This document shows, piece by piece, positions 1 through 8,315 of a DNA stretch of 28,840 nt. This stretch comes from DAOVRL01 sp964459805 (GTDB taxonomy: Bacteria > Planctomycetota > Phycisphaerae > Sedimentisphaerales > Anaerobacaceae). The stretch covers positions 1 through 28,840 of the forward strand of contig CAYWOD010000013.1 of assembly GCA_964459805.1 (NCBI GenBank). Direction: 5' to 3'. Below the pieces are notes generated by a model. The model saw only the letters and a list, made by a program, of their open reading frames with translations. It searched no databases and was not told the DNA's origin. Position numbers and translations under genes: made by a program. Each line of letters starts with the position of its first letter. The stretch's first letter is position 1.

Positions 1-273
1 CCCAAGGCAGAGTTGGATGCCGACCTCTTGAAGAAACTACTTCCCAATGGAGAATAGTTCCAGAAAAACCAGATCGTTCATGTGAGTCTGACCCCCGACG
101 AAAATCTTGATCCAGTTGTATGAGAGAATCTCACCGACCGTAAGTATGAATAAGGAAACAAAACTATGAATAAGGGCATCTGCAATAGGGGCTACCATTA
201 CATGGGCAGCGCCGAGTTCTTTGTCGAAGCTGGCGACGCCTTTGCGAATGCAATGGCTGAAATGATTAAATAA
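1..273 (+). pseudogene. Decayed C-terminus of a sialate O-acetylesterase-type gene
   Basis: One reading frame runs from base 1 to the TAA at 271-273 but is broken by three different in-frame stops: TAG at 55, TGA at 121 and TAA at 151. Ignoring those, the translation is sensible throughout. It ends in GYHYMGSAEFFVEAGDAFAN followed by AMAEMIK, which resembles the C-terminal end of the SGNH/SASA carbohydrate esterases common in Planctomycetota. The use of all three stop codons argues for decay rather than an alternative code. The 5' part lies outside the window. The last 35 codons could start at the ATG at 166, but no convincing ribosome site precedes it. The family assignment rests on a short C-terminal motif and is moderate; the pseudogene status is better supported. 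Confidence 0.55.
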
Positions 274-316
274 TTGAAAGACAAATACTCAAATAATCTA
301 AGGAAAAGCACGAATT

Positions 317-3300
317 ATGAAAATGCAGAAACGTCCAATGACAGTTGTATTACTTACGCTCGTCGCTAACATGCTGGTATGCGGTATTGCCGCGGCAGGT
401 AAGGACTCGTTCTACAAAGGGGAGAAGCTCTTTTCTACCCGTCCGAGTGAAACAAAATCAATGACGTCTATTGACCGCTTTGGGCCGGTCGGTATGGGCA
501 TCGAACTGCATCAGCCTGCCTTTGTGATGAAGATCAAGAACATTGAAGAGGGTTCACCGGCTGAGGCGGCAGGCAAACTGAAAAAAGGCCAGATCATCGA
601 AACCATCAACGGTCAGAAACTTGCCGATATTGACCCGCGTCTGCAGTTGGCTCAAATATTGGGCGCTGCCGAGGCAACTGACGGTGTTCTCAAATTTATG
701 ATCAAGGATAAAGCGGATTCCGCGGCCCGGGAAGTGATCGTCAGGGTTCCTGTCCTCGGAGCATACAGCAAGACCTGGCCGCTCAATTGTCCCAAGTCAG
801 ATAATATTGTCCGCAACTTTGCCGATCATCTTGCCAAACGCGACTGGCCAGGTAGTGTTGGACTAAATGGCCCACAGATGCTGTTTCTGCTTTCTACCGG
901 CGAGGAAAAAGATTTGAACGTTGTCCGTGTATGGATCAAGAAGACCGTTGCTCATTATAAAAAAAACGACCCTTCTCCATACGCGTGGTTTATCGGATAT
1001 GGGGCTGTTCCACTGGCCGAGTATTATCTGCGTACCGGCGACAAGTCGATTTTGCCGGCCATTAAAAAAATCGCTGATAAGGCAAGAGATACTATGTATC
1101 TTGGGTCCTGGGCAGGCAGAGGCGGTGCTCCGTTTACCTATATGGGCGGCGGCCACATGAATGCCGCGGGCACGAATGTACTGACCTTCCTGCTGCTTGC
1201 CAAGGAGTGTGGTGTCGATGTTGACGAGTATACTCTGCAGAGTGTGCTCAGGCAGTTTTATCGTTATGCCGGACGTGGAAATAACCCATACGGCGACGGC
1301 TACCCGGAGGTCGGTTTTATCGATAACGGCAAAACCGGCGCCCTGGCTTTTGCCATGGCGGCGGCCGCTTCGCTTACTCCTGACGGTGAGAACTCGCTCT
1401 ACGCGAAAGCTCGTGACGTCAGTGCCGTAAAGGGGTTTTATTCTACGTCCTTCATGCTGCACGGACATACAGGCGGCGGCATAGGCGAAATCTGGCGCAG
1501 CAGCTCGATGGGACTGATGTACCATAAGAACCAGAAGAAGTATCGCGAGTTCATGGACAATCGGATGTGGTTCTACGAACTTTCCCGCCGCCATGACGGT
1601 TCATTTGCCATTCTTGGAGGAGCAAGATATGACAACACTACATGGGGTGTGATGATGGGTTTATCTTATACGGTGCCTCGTAAGACACTACGCATCACAG
1701 GTGCACCCAAAACCAAATACTGCAAAGAATATCAATTGCCAAAACGGCCGTGGGGCACAAGAGCCGATGATACGTTCTTGTCACTTGACGCTGCTGTGGA
1801 TAAATTTGGAAAATCACCTGAACTCGATAAGGAAACTCTTGCTAAGGCGTCGGCACTTCCTGCACTGAGAAGAATGGGAGTAACGGTCAATTCATGGGCA
1901 CATTCGATACCAAAGAGCAAGACAGCCGTTCTGACTAAAGAAACGTATCGTTATTATGCTCACCATCAGGATCATGGTCTCCGCAATTATGCCGCGCAAA
2001 GAGCGGTTGCCACAGGCAATGACGAACTGATCGTTGAAATGTTAAAGTCAAAAGATCCTCGCGTGCGAAAAGCCGGTGCGTTTGCGATCCATGACGGTAA
2101 ACGCGGCACCATACCGGCCGATCGTTTGACTGATGAAATGGTGTATTTGCTGATGGGAATGATTAATGATCCGGAGGAGTCGTGGTGGGTCGTGGCTAAT
2201 GCCCTCAAGTGCGTTAGTCTGAGTACGCCGGAAATGGTTGGTCCGCATGTCGATAAGATACTTGAGTGGCTCGAGCATGATGAATGGTGGCTTCGTAATC
2301 CCGCACTAATGGCTCTAACACCGGTAATTGCCGAAGAACGATACTACAAGAAGATTTACCCTGTTCTTGGCAGAATGATCGCCGCCAACAAGCGTGCAAA
2401 TGTCCTGGGGCCTCTCCGTGGTTTTGCTGAGAAATGGAGCAATGCAAGTCCAAAGGTCCAAAAGGCTGCTGTTGAGATGCTCGGAAAAGTTTATCAAGAT
2501 TTGCCGAGCACACTGTGTGCTCACGGCGGATTAGACCTTACTTCTGCCGCTACGTTTCATCTGGATAACGTCGCCAGACATCTGTCGGCGATACCGGGCG
2601 GTTACGACGAACTGTTTGAAGTATCGACAAAGCGTTTCCCGAACCAGTCCTTGCCTCACAGTGAATTGTTTTTGAGTAATCCTGACCCTGATAGATTCGG
2701 ACCTAAAGTTAAAAAAGCTTTGAGGCCAATTATTGCCGAGAAGATGATTCCCGAGTACGTCGCCAAAAACCGGAGAAGATTACTCGATGAAATTACCGCA
2801 GAAAAACAGTCTGGTTACCCACGCGGATTAGTTGACGCAATGGTTGATCTTTACCGCAAAGTCGGTGTGGATGAGTACAACTGGCACGCCTTTGGGCCGG
2901 ATACCCGAAATATGAAGTGGGAGTATCATACCTTTGATCCAAAAGAAAAGCTGGCATGGGATGCAAGCCCTATTCGTTTCCGTGAAGTAACTTATCCGGA
3001 AGGAATGGAAAACTGGTTTGCGGTTGATTTTGATGCGAAAAAAGCAGGCTGGAAGGAAGGCCTGCCGCCTATCGGTCAGTTTAACGGCAAACTCGAAAAG
3101 CCGTCCGGCCCGTGCAGAATCCCAAGTTGTGTCTGTGGTGAGCCAATGAGAACCTTCTGGGATAAAGAAGTCTTGCTGGCACGCGGAACATTCAAATTCC
3201 CTCCGCTCAAAGACGGACACCTGTATCGAATTCGTATAGGCTCTGGTGACCATGTGGGCAAAGGCGCCGGATATATAATCTATATCAACGGCAAAGAATT

Positions 3301-3964
3301 GGTAAAGGTTAAATCAGGCCCGGGTCGAGGTGCCGGTGGTAAGCCACGCGGTGGTTACATCACTAAAAACTTTGTAGAAGATTTCCAGAAGGGCGAAGTT
3401 GTTGTCGCAGCTACCAGTTTCCTGAAATATGGCAGCCGCTATAAATATGCGCCATCAACCAGGGTTCCGCAGGGCCGGTTCACTATGTGGCTGGAAGAAA
3501 TGAAGATCCCGCCGCTGGGTCGCGATGAAATGGTTAAATCGGCGATTGCTCTCCCAATGCTTTCGACGAAGTGGCAGGAAACACTGGTTGACGAAGACAA
3601 GTTCAGATATGACGGAAAAGTTGTTGCTAATCGGCAAATTATGGGCAGTTGGAAAGTTATTGACAGTGTCAATAAAATACAAGATTTCAAGTTGGATCCT
3701 AAAAAATGGAACGCGAATAAATACAGACCCAGTGGTGTACAACAGCTAACGGGCATCACCTTTAAGAAGAACGGTGAGACTGATGATATAATGCGAATCT
3801 GGTCAGGCGATACCTTTATGGATCTTACTATTAATAGTGCGTTGAAAATGACGAACAAGAAGATCGAAGGCACCGATTATCTGTTCATCGAAAAAGGCGG
3901 TTACAATCCCAGATCACCGAAGGGATGGAAACCGCCATTGTACGTACTCAAGAGGGCTAAGTAA
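317..3964 (+). CDS. Exported PDZ and DUF6288 domain protein with HEAT-like repeats
   Basis: A 1215-residue protein with a typical signal peptide (residues 1-27: basic start, hydrophobic core LLTLVANMLVCGIAAA). A PDZ-like domain follows at about 50-135, including GSPAEAAGKLKKGQIIETING. Residues about 150-560 form a helical, Gly/Trp/His-rich region typical of planctomycete DUF6288 proteins. Alpha-helical HEAT-like repeats follow at about 560-720, for example DPRVRKAGAFAI. The last 350 residues look beta-rich and contain a Cys pair (PSCVCGEP). No catalytic motif is obvious. The ATG at 317 has AAGGAA about 11 bases upstream. The next frame starts 14 bases after the stop, so the two were probably co-transcribed. 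It likely acts in the periplasm or at the surface as a scaffold or in polysaccharide use, judged only from the esterase remnants on both sides. The biochemical function is unknown. Confidence 0.85.
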   Translation: MKMQKRPMTVVLLTLVANMLVCGIAAAGKDSFYKGEKLFSTRPSETKSMTSIDRFGPVGMGIELHQPAFVMKIKNIEEGSPAEAAGKLKKGQIIETINGQKLADIDPRLQLAQILGAAEATDGVLKFMIKDKADSAAREVIVRVPVLGAYSKTWPLNCPKSDNIVRNFADHLAKRDWPGSVGLNGPQMLFLLSTGEEKDLNVVRVWIKKTVAHYKKNDPSPYAWFIGYGAVPLAEYYLRTGDKSILPAIKKIADKARDTMYLGSWAGRGGAPFTYMGGGHMNAAGTNVLTFLLLAKECGVDVDEYTLQSVLRQFYRYAGRGNNPYGDGYPEVGFIDNGKTGALAFAMAAAASLTPDGENSLYAKARDVSAVKGFYSTSFMLHGHTGGGIGEIWRSSSMGLMYHKNQKKYREFMDNRMWFYELSRRHDGSFAILGGARYDNTTWGVMMGLSYTVPRKTLRITGAPKTKYCKEYQLPKRPWGTRADDTFLSLDAAVDKFGKSPELDKETLAKASALPALRRMGVTVNSWAHSIPKSKTAVLTKETYRYYAHHQDHGLRNYAAQRAVATGNDELIVEMLKSKDPRVRKAGAFAIHDGKRGTIPADRLTDEMVYLLMGMINDPEESWWVVANALKCVSLSTPEMVGPHVDKILEWLEHDEWWLRNPALMALTPVIAEERYYKKIYPVLGRMIAANKRANVLGPLRGFAEKWSNASPKVQKAAVEMLGKVYQDLPSTLCAHGGLDLTSAATFHLDNVARHLSAIPGGYDELFEVSTKRFPNQSLPHSELFLSNPDPDRFGPKVKKALRPIIAEKMIPEYVAKNRRRLLDEITAEKQSGYPRGLVDAMVDLYRKVGVDEYNWHAFGPDTRNMKWEYHTFDPKEKLAWDASPIRFREVTYPEGMENWFAVDFDAKKAGWKEGLPPIGQFNGKLEKPSGPCRIPSCVCGEPMRTFWDKEVLLARGTFKFPPLKDGHLYRIRIGSGDHVGKGAGYIIYINGKELVKVKSGPGRGAGGKPRGGYITKNFVEDFQKGEVVVAATSFLKYGSRYKYAPSTRVPQGRFTMWLEEMKIPPLGRDEMVKSAIALPMLSTKWQETLVDEDKFRYDGKVVANRQIMGSWKVIDSVNKIQDFKLDPKKWNANKYRPSGVQQLTGITFKKNGETDDIMRIWSGDTFMDLTINSALKMTNKKIEGTDYLFIEKGGYNPRSPKGWKPPLYVLKRAK

Positions 3965-3978
3965 GTTCAAAAAAGACA

Positions 3979-4614
3979 ATGATAAGGAAGAATCCAATGA
4001 AGAGAAACCTTGGGCTGAACCTATTAGTGATAACGATGCTTATCGGATGCTGGAGTCTCGCCGCAGCGGCACAGCAGCAGTCACCGCAAGAATTGGAGCT
4101 GGGCTCGCCGTTTCTTGATGATGCGGTACTTCAGCGACAGATGAAAGTCCCCGTTTGGGGCTGGGCCAAGCCCGGCTCTACCGTGACGGTGACCTTCGCC
4201 GGGCAGAAGAAGACGGCCAAGGCTGACGTACAGGGCGAGTGGAAGCTCAAGCTCGATCCGCTGAAGGCCTCCTCTGAAGGACGCCAGCTCTCCGTGACAG
4301 CTTCTGACGGCGAATCCGTGATACTCAACGACATTCTGGTCGGTGAGGTCTGGTTTGCCTCCGGTCAGTCGAATATGGAGTGGGTTGCCGGCAAGTCCTC
4401 GTGTCGAGATTTGGTCAGATCATTGCAGGCGTCGAAGGAAGATTACCCGATTCGGGAATACGCTGTGGATATTGGTTCGGCCATGTTTCCCCGGAGCCGC
4501 ACAACCTCTGCCGGTGGCTGGAACGGCACTAAACAAGCTGGCGGAAGCTGCGAGAACGCGGAGCAAGGGTCATCTATCCTTCTCACGGTAGGCCCTTTTC
4601 TGCCACAGAATTAG
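3979..4614 (+). pseudogene. Truncated sialate O-acetylesterase (N-terminal part only)
   Basis: A 211-codon frame with a signal peptide (about residues 1-30, LLVITMLIGCWSLAAAA). A beta-sandwich N-domain follows (FLDDAVLQRQMKVPVWGWA, then KPGSTVTVTFAGQ). It then reaches the SGNH esterase block I, VGEVWFASGQSNMEW, whose Ser in GQSNMEW is the family nucleophile. Intact relatives run to roughly 500 residues or more. Here the homologous stretch fades after SAGGWN, near base 4533, and a 30-residue unrelated tail leads to TAG. The GDS-His C-terminal half, with the catalytic Asp/His, is absent, so the product cannot be a working esterase. The 14-bp gap to the DUF6288 gene suggests an original operon. 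A deletion or recombination near 4533 is inferred. The start could also be the ATG at 3997. Confidence 0.75.
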
Positions 4615-4656
4615 TGGCAACATAGAGCGCAGCCCAATATGTGTATGCACCCGATG

Positions 4657-4706
4657 CCCCTTCGACTACGCTCAGGGCGAGCAGGATCCTTCGACAGGCT
4701 CCCCGC
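4657..4706. repeat. Short intergenic repeat of the CCTTCGAC(A/T)..GCTC type
   Basis: Two staggered copies of CCTTCGAC plus GCTC lie head to tail: CCTTCGACTACGCTCAGGGC followed by CCTTCGACAGGCTCC. This motif class recurs in intergenic DNA of many environmental bacteria. It sits in the 291-base gap between the truncated esterase (end 4614) and the small gene at 4906. I see no gene or clear promoter in the rest of that gap. Its abundance in the genome cannot be judged from this window. Confidence 0.5.
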
Positions 4707-4905
4707 ACCAGATAAAGACAATTTGGCGCGGGGCAGGCAGGAATTATAAGGGCCGGTTCCAAAAAAGAATTCGCGTTTTTTTCTGCGCAGCTTTTGCTTG
4801 ATTATTAGGGGCTGTTGGTTTAGACTTTAAGAGGCGGCTCAGGAAGAAGATGGGTTGCGCTTAAAAGCAGCGAGTTGGCTCGCTGGGTCATGGGTGGTCA
4901 GAGGT

Positions 4906-5091
4906 ATGATTAAGAAGGTTGTAAACAAGCACACAATAGATGACTCGTCCTGTAAGTGGGATTTGGCCTACTGGCTCAGTAGAACGCCCGAAGAGCGTAT
5001 CTCGGCAGTGGAGGCCTTGAGAAGTCAATATCATGGAAGTTCAGCAAGACTTCAAAGAGTTGCTCGAGTTATTAAACGCGCACGAGGTTAA
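4906..5091 (+). CDS. Small basic protein paired with a nucleotidyltransferase
   Basis: A 61-residue protein starting MIKKVVNKHTIDD, with the conserved-looking core YWLSRTPEERISAVEALR and a basic tail SARLQRVARVIKRARG. The frame is open upstream to 4855, but AGAGGT directly precedes the ATG at 4906 and the homologous-looking sequence begins there. It overlaps the next gene by 59 bp in another frame, which implies translational coupling. From memory, small proteins with this YWLSR.PEER...RLQR pattern sit just before AbiEii/MNT-like nucleotidyltransferases in many genomes. By position it is a candidate partner or antitoxin, but no DNA-binding fold is evident and toxin-antitoxin function is inference. 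The overlap and shared orientation are what the sequence shows. Confidence 0.7.
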   Translation: MIKKVVNKHTIDDSSCKWDLAYWLSRTPEERISAVEALRSQYHGSSARLQRVARVIKRARG

Positions 5092-5479
5092 GTACGTAAT
5101 CGTCGGCGGGTACGCACTGGCTTTTCACGGGGCGCCGCGGTTCACGGGCGATCTGGATGTATTTGTCAAGCCGGAGAAGGACAACGCCAAAGGTATCCTG
5201 GCCGCCCTTGATGAGTTCGGCTTTGCAGATCTCGACCTTACCACGGCGGATTTTGAAACTCCCAAGATGGTCATACAACTTGGCGTGGCCCCGGTGCGAG
5301 TTGACATAATAACCTCTTTAACCGGTGTTGACTGGGACGAGGCCTATTCGGGCAGGGTCTCTGGAAAATACGGTGATGTCCCGGTCAACTATCTCGGTCG
5401 TGAGCAGTTCATCGCCAACAAGAGAGCCACCGGCAGAAAAAGAGACCTCGCAGATTTAGAAGCACTCGGAGAGGACTAA
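5033..5479 (+). CDS. AbiEii/MNT-like nucleotidyltransferase
   Basis: A 148-residue protein of the Pol-beta nucleotidyltransferase superfamily. The active-site signature is clear: Gly25-Gly26 in VIVGGYALAFHG, then Asp40 and Asp42 in TGDLDVFVKP as metal ligands. A third acidic strand is in PVRVDIIT, near residue 94. The C-terminal segment (REQFIANKRATGRKRDLADL) matches the usual end of AbiEii-type and DUF6036-type proteins, so the length is normal and the gene looks intact. Members transfer a nucleotide to RNA or protein; some are toxins of type IV or MenT-like systems. The substrate here is unknown. It starts inside the preceding 61-residue gene (59-bp overlap). It converges with the glycosyltransferase, leaving 38 bp between the stops. 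Confidence 0.85.
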   Translation: MEVQQDFKELLELLNAHEVKYVIVGGYALAFHGAPRFTGDLDVFVKPEKDNAKGILAALDEFGFADLDLTTADFETPKMVIQLGVAPVRVDIITSLTGVDWDEAYSGRVSGKYGDVPVNYLGREQFIANKRATGRKRDLADLEALGED

Positions 5480-5517
5480 GATCGCGAGGATTTACAAGGC
5501 TGGCGCGTAAAAACAAC

Positions 5518-6639
5518 TCAGTCCCCGGCTTTCTGTGCTTGTTCGAGGGCGTGGTCGTATGTTTTTGTGAGGTTTGGCCATTTGAAGCGGTCTGCTAAAA
5601 GCGCGGGGGTGAGGTGGTTGGGCCAAAGGTCGCCCGCTTGAATACGCTCTGCAAGGTCCGCCAGGGTCTTTGCCAGGTCTTTGACTCTGCCGTCGTAGAG
5701 GAACTGCTTTGCGGCTTCTGTTGGTGCCGGGGCGAGGATTTCGGGATAGGAAAGGCGGTTCGGCAGGACGGGATAGGCGCCGGCGGATATGGCTTCGACA
5801 ACACCGATGCCAAAGAACTCGTGCTTTGCCGCCGAGACTATGACGTCCGCCCACAAAAGAGCGCTTTCATAGGCGCCGCGGTTGGGCTGGTAGCCCCAGT
5901 GCTCAATTTCGTCTCGAAAGTAATGCTGCGCCTCTTCGAAGACTTTCGGCTGATCGCGGAAGCTCTGGCCTATGACGCTGAGTCTAAAATCCACGTTGTT
6001 GGCCTTGAGAATCTTTAGTGCGTCGAAGAAATCCTCCGGATTCTTGTCGTGCTCCCATCGTGCGGCCCATAGGATTCTGACTGGGCCGGGCTTTCTTTTC
6101 GAGCGTGCAGGCATATCGTTTATCCCGGGTGGATAGACCGATGATTTGGCCCTTATTTGGTCGGTCGCTTCGGTCGGCTGATGGTCCGGCATAGATTTTA
6201 GGAACTTCGTTAGGGCATCCAGGAATGAATCGCGGTGGAATTTGGAGTTAAACCAGACGTGATCGGCAGCCAGGGCGGAGGTGAGGTTTGTCATTGCGAA
6301 CTGATAGTCACGCTCACTCTCGATACGTACCGGATAGGTCAGTTGGTTCTCGTGGAAGTATATGATTTTGGGAAGCTTGGCGATTTGGGCAGGGGCCAGG
6401 GCCGTGAATTCCGCAAGATTTAACATATCGCTGCAGAACACAAGGTCCCAGGTTTGGCCTTTTTGGACAAGCTCTCGCACCTGCCCGGCAAAGAAAATCG
6501 CCGAATGGCGCATCCGCCATTTCCACTTATGGGCCGGCAGCGTGAGCATAGTCCACCTGTGTTTGCTTGCACGTGAGAGCCCGTCGATAAAGGCCTTATG
6601 GCTCCCCCCGTAGTAAGGTTCAATCGCGAGAATCTTCAT
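5518..6639 (-). CDS. DUF3524 glycosyltransferase, probable tRNA-queuosine mannosyltransferase family
   Basis: A 373-residue GT-B glycosyltransferase. The N-terminus MKILAIEPYYGGSHKAFIDG and the LPAHKWKWRMRHSA segment are hallmarks of the DUF3524 domain (about residues 1-170). The C-terminal GT4-like half carries VRILWAARWEHDKNPEDF and HEFFGIGVVEAISAGAYP (about 185-310), where the Glu in GVVEA contacts nucleotide-sugar in GT-B enzymes. Eukaryotic members (GTDC1/QTMAN) mannosylate queuosine in tRNA-Asp. Bacterial homologues are annotated alike, but the substrate here is inferred. There is no signal peptide, so it should be cytosolic. There is no queuosine gene beside it. A TTGATT-16-TAAGAT promoter ends 6 bases before the ATG, so the mRNA may be nearly leaderless. 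Length is normal and no key motif is missing. Confidence 0.85.
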   Translation of the reverse strand: MKILAIEPYYGGSHKAFIDGLSRASKHRWTMLTLPAHKWKWRMRHSAIFFAGQVRELVQKGQTWDLVFCSDMLNLAEFTALAPAQIAKLPKIIYFHENQLTYPVRIESERDYQFAMTNLTSALAADHVWFNSKFHRDSFLDALTKFLKSMPDHQPTEATDQIRAKSSVYPPGINDMPARSKRKPGPVRILWAARWEHDKNPEDFFDALKILKANNVDFRLSVIGQSFRDQPKVFEEAQHYFRDEIEHWGYQPNRGAYESALLWADVIVSAAKHEFFGIGVVEAISAGAYPVLPNRLSYPEILAPAPTEAAKQFLYDGRVKDLAKTLADLAERIQAGDLWPNHLTPALLADRFKWPNLTKTYDHALEQAQKAGD

Positions 6640-6645
6640 GTGGAC

Positions 6646-6673
6646 ATCTTACGCAATCCGGGCAACAAATCAA
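6646..6673 (-). promoter_or_regulatory. Candidate sigma70 promoter of the glycosyltransferase
   Basis: On the minus strand, TTGATT (6673-6668), a 16-base spacer and TAAGAT (6651-6646) match the consensus at 4/6 and 4/6. The -10 box lies only 6 bases before the ATG at 6639, so transcription would begin at or next to the start codon. Confidence 0.35.
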
Positions 6674-6745
6674 GTGTCCTCTTGCCTGTGCTCTTCACTG
6701 TGAAATGGACGTGCCGAGAATCTCGCGGAGCGTTTCGAATTCTAC

Positions 6746-6773
6746 TTGACCGCTGCCAAGCACGAGCTAAGAT
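6746..6773 (+). promoter_or_regulatory. Candidate sigma70 promoter of the small membrane gene
   Basis: TTGACC (6746-6751), a 16-base spacer and TAAGAT (6768-6773). Predicted initiation is near 6780, giving a leader of about 24 bases that contains GAGG five bases before the ATG at 6804. Confidence 0.45.
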
Positions 6774-6803
6774 ACCTTTAGCTTGTCTTCGCACTGAGGC
6801 CAT

Positions 6804-7130
6804 ATGTGGGAAATAGTCAGTTACAGGATAATTGATTTCGATTATTCGAGCGGCGGTTTTCTCCCGTTGTTCTATTATTGGTTCAATGTGGTTGAGGGCG
6901 TGGCGTGGTCAGTGATTGGAGCCTACGTATTTGGGCGTTATTTGAAGAACAGGAAGTCCGTGTATGAAATCGTGTATTCGACTCTATTCCTTGTTTTTGG
7001 CTTGAGCGACTTTAGAGAGGTGGCGGATTTGCCGGTTTGGCTGTTAGGCCTTAAGGGGTTTGTTCTGGCCGGTTTGCTTTGGGTCAGGTTTATACTGAAA
7101 AAGGACTATTACCCAGGTCTGAAGATATGA
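6804..7130 (+). CDS. Small hypothetical membrane protein
   Basis: A 108-residue protein with about three hydrophobic segments: roughly 20-45 (FLPLFYYWFNVVEGVAWSVI), 57-70 (VYSTLFLVFGL) and 78-98 (LLGLKGFVLAGLLWVRFIL), separated by short basic loops. The ATG has GAGG at suitable spacing and a TTGACC-16-TAAGAT promoter 30 bases upstream, which supports expression. The stop codon is only 3 bp from the convergent DUF362 stop, so there is no room for a separate terminator between them. I do not recognise a named family. It is divergent from the glycosyltransferase with 164 bp between the starts. Confidence 0.65.
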   Translation: MWEIVSYRIIDFDYSSGGFLPLFYYWFNVVEGVAWSVIGAYVFGRYLKNRKSVYEIVYSTLFLVFGLSDFREVADLPVWLLGLKGFVLAGLLWVRFILKKDYYPGLKI

Positions 7131-7133
7131 CAC

Positions 7134-8201
7134 TCAGGCTCCGTAGGCTTCTTCGAGTTTCTTGTGTAATTTGAAGTTGTATTGGCACTGTTCGGGCGGT
7201 GTGCCGAGGACTTCTATCTTGGTTAGGTCGCCCTGGCCCATGCCCGCTTCGGCCATAGCGGTCAGATACATAATCCGGCTCGGGTCAAAGCCCATTATCT
7301 TCGTTGCCAGAGTGTCCATCGCCAGCGGGTCGGTGCTGGCCAGTGCCACCCTTGCATCCACGGGCGTTCCGCCGACTGGGCCGTTGCCTTCCATAGCCTC
7401 GAAGCCGTCGATAACCCCCAGGTCGGGGTAAATCTGCTGGGCCAGGTGGAACATATTGTAGTGAAGCAGGGACTCGCGAGAAAAAGTGTACGCCGCATGG
7501 GTCAGCCACTTGTCGTTCTTTTTGTAGTCGTTCAGCGGTGCCCCGAGCAAAACGTTTTTCAGAGACAGAGTTGCCACGACGCGGTCGTGGGTCTTCATTT
7601 TGGCAGCGGAGATAATATACAAATCCGGGTCGAGGAAAGTCGAGATAATCCGAATGGGAGTCGGGCGATGGCCTTTGCCGAATACATACCGATACTCCCA
7701 GGGCTGGGTGTTGAGGTCAATCAGCTTGACGTTGTATTTCTTCTCCAGCGGAAGATACCCATAGTTCTTAAACCCATCGAATGTCGATGTTCTCGCAGCA
7801 GTCGATTCTCCAATAATAATCTGCTTCTTGCAGTGCGGCGCAAGAAAATCCAGGATACCCCGTATCGCATCGACGTGTGTAGCGCAAAGCGGGGTATTCA
7901 GGTGTACCATATTTGGTTTAATCAGAATCTTTTTGCTGCCGATAGAGGCCAGGACCTCATCCTCTATCTTTTTGAGCGCCTGGTACGTGATTTCCCGCCG
8001 GTCATCGCCTTTAATCAGGCCCACTTTGGCCGGCGGTGCAGCTTTTCTGTACAGCCCGTCTTCTTTGACCAGCGGGCTGCCGGGGGCTCCGTAAGCGCTG
8101 ACCGGCCCAAGAGCTTTTCGCCCAAGCACCAGGCCCATCGCCCCCGCGCCGATACCCTTGAGAACGTCGCGCCGACTGGGATGATTCTTACAAGGCGTCA
8201 T
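7134..8201 (-). CDS. Tat-exported DUF362 protein
   Basis: A 355-residue protein. The N-terminus MTPCKNHPSRRDVLKGIGAG is a twin-arginine signal (SRRDVLK) followed by a hydrophobic stretch. The frame is open to 8270, but I place the start at 8201. GGAAAGGA lies 7 bases before that ATG, and a TTGACG-17-TATATT promoter (8270-8242) sits inside the longer frame. The mature part is DUF362: KKILIKPNMVHLNTPLC, HVDAIRGILDFLAPHCKK, SAAKMKTHDRVVATLSLKNV and VIDGFEAMEGNGPVGGTPVD are typical blocks. The domain is widespread, sometimes fused to ferredoxin modules, and its reaction is unknown; no Cys cluster is present here. Tat export suggests folding, possibly with cofactor, before transport. A related domain is fused to SMP-30 in the 1087-residue protein 3.4 kb away. 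Confidence 0.85.
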   Translation of the reverse strand: MTPCKNHPSRRDVLKGIGAGAMGLVLGRKALGPVSAYGAPGSPLVKEDGLYRKAAPPAKVGLIKGDDRREITYQALKKIEDEVLASIGSKKILIKPNMVHLNTPLCATHVDAIRGILDFLAPHCKKQIIIGESTAARTSTFDGFKNYGYLPLEKKYNVKLIDLNTQPWEYRYVFGKGHRPTPIRIISTFLDPDLYIISAAKMKTHDRVVATLSLKNVLLGAPLNDYKKNDKWLTHAAYTFSRESLLHYNMFHLAQQIYPDLGVIDGFEAMEGNGPVGGTPVDARVALASTDPLAMDTLATKIMGFDPSRIMYLTAMAEAGMGQGDLTKIEVLGTPPEQCQYNFKLHKKLEEAYGA

Positions 8202-8241
8202 CGGTTGTTCCTTTCCAGATTCTGCTGTTACTTCAGCTGCG

Positions 8242-8270
8242 AATATAGCAACCGAGGCGCAGAACGTCAA
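8242..8270 (-). promoter_or_regulatory. Sigma70-like promoter of the DUF362 gene
   Basis: On the minus strand, TTGACG (8270-8265), a 17-base spacer and TATATT (8247-8242), each 5/6 to consensus. Predicted initiation is near 8235, about 34 bases before the ATG at 8201. It also decides against the longer frame starting at 8270. Confidence 0.6.
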
Positions 8271-8315
8271 GGCGCCCGGCGACGCTCCTAATCAAAGGGT
8301 TTTGCGGCGCAATCG

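Noticed and set aside
1..273. Alternative genetic code or stop-codon recoding
   Set aside because: All three stop codons interrupt the frame, while every intact gene in the window ends normally with them.
7446..8291. Long plus-strand frame of 281 codons opposite the DUF362 gene
   Set aside because: It is antisense to a gene with clear family motifs and a promoter, and its translation shows no domain pattern.
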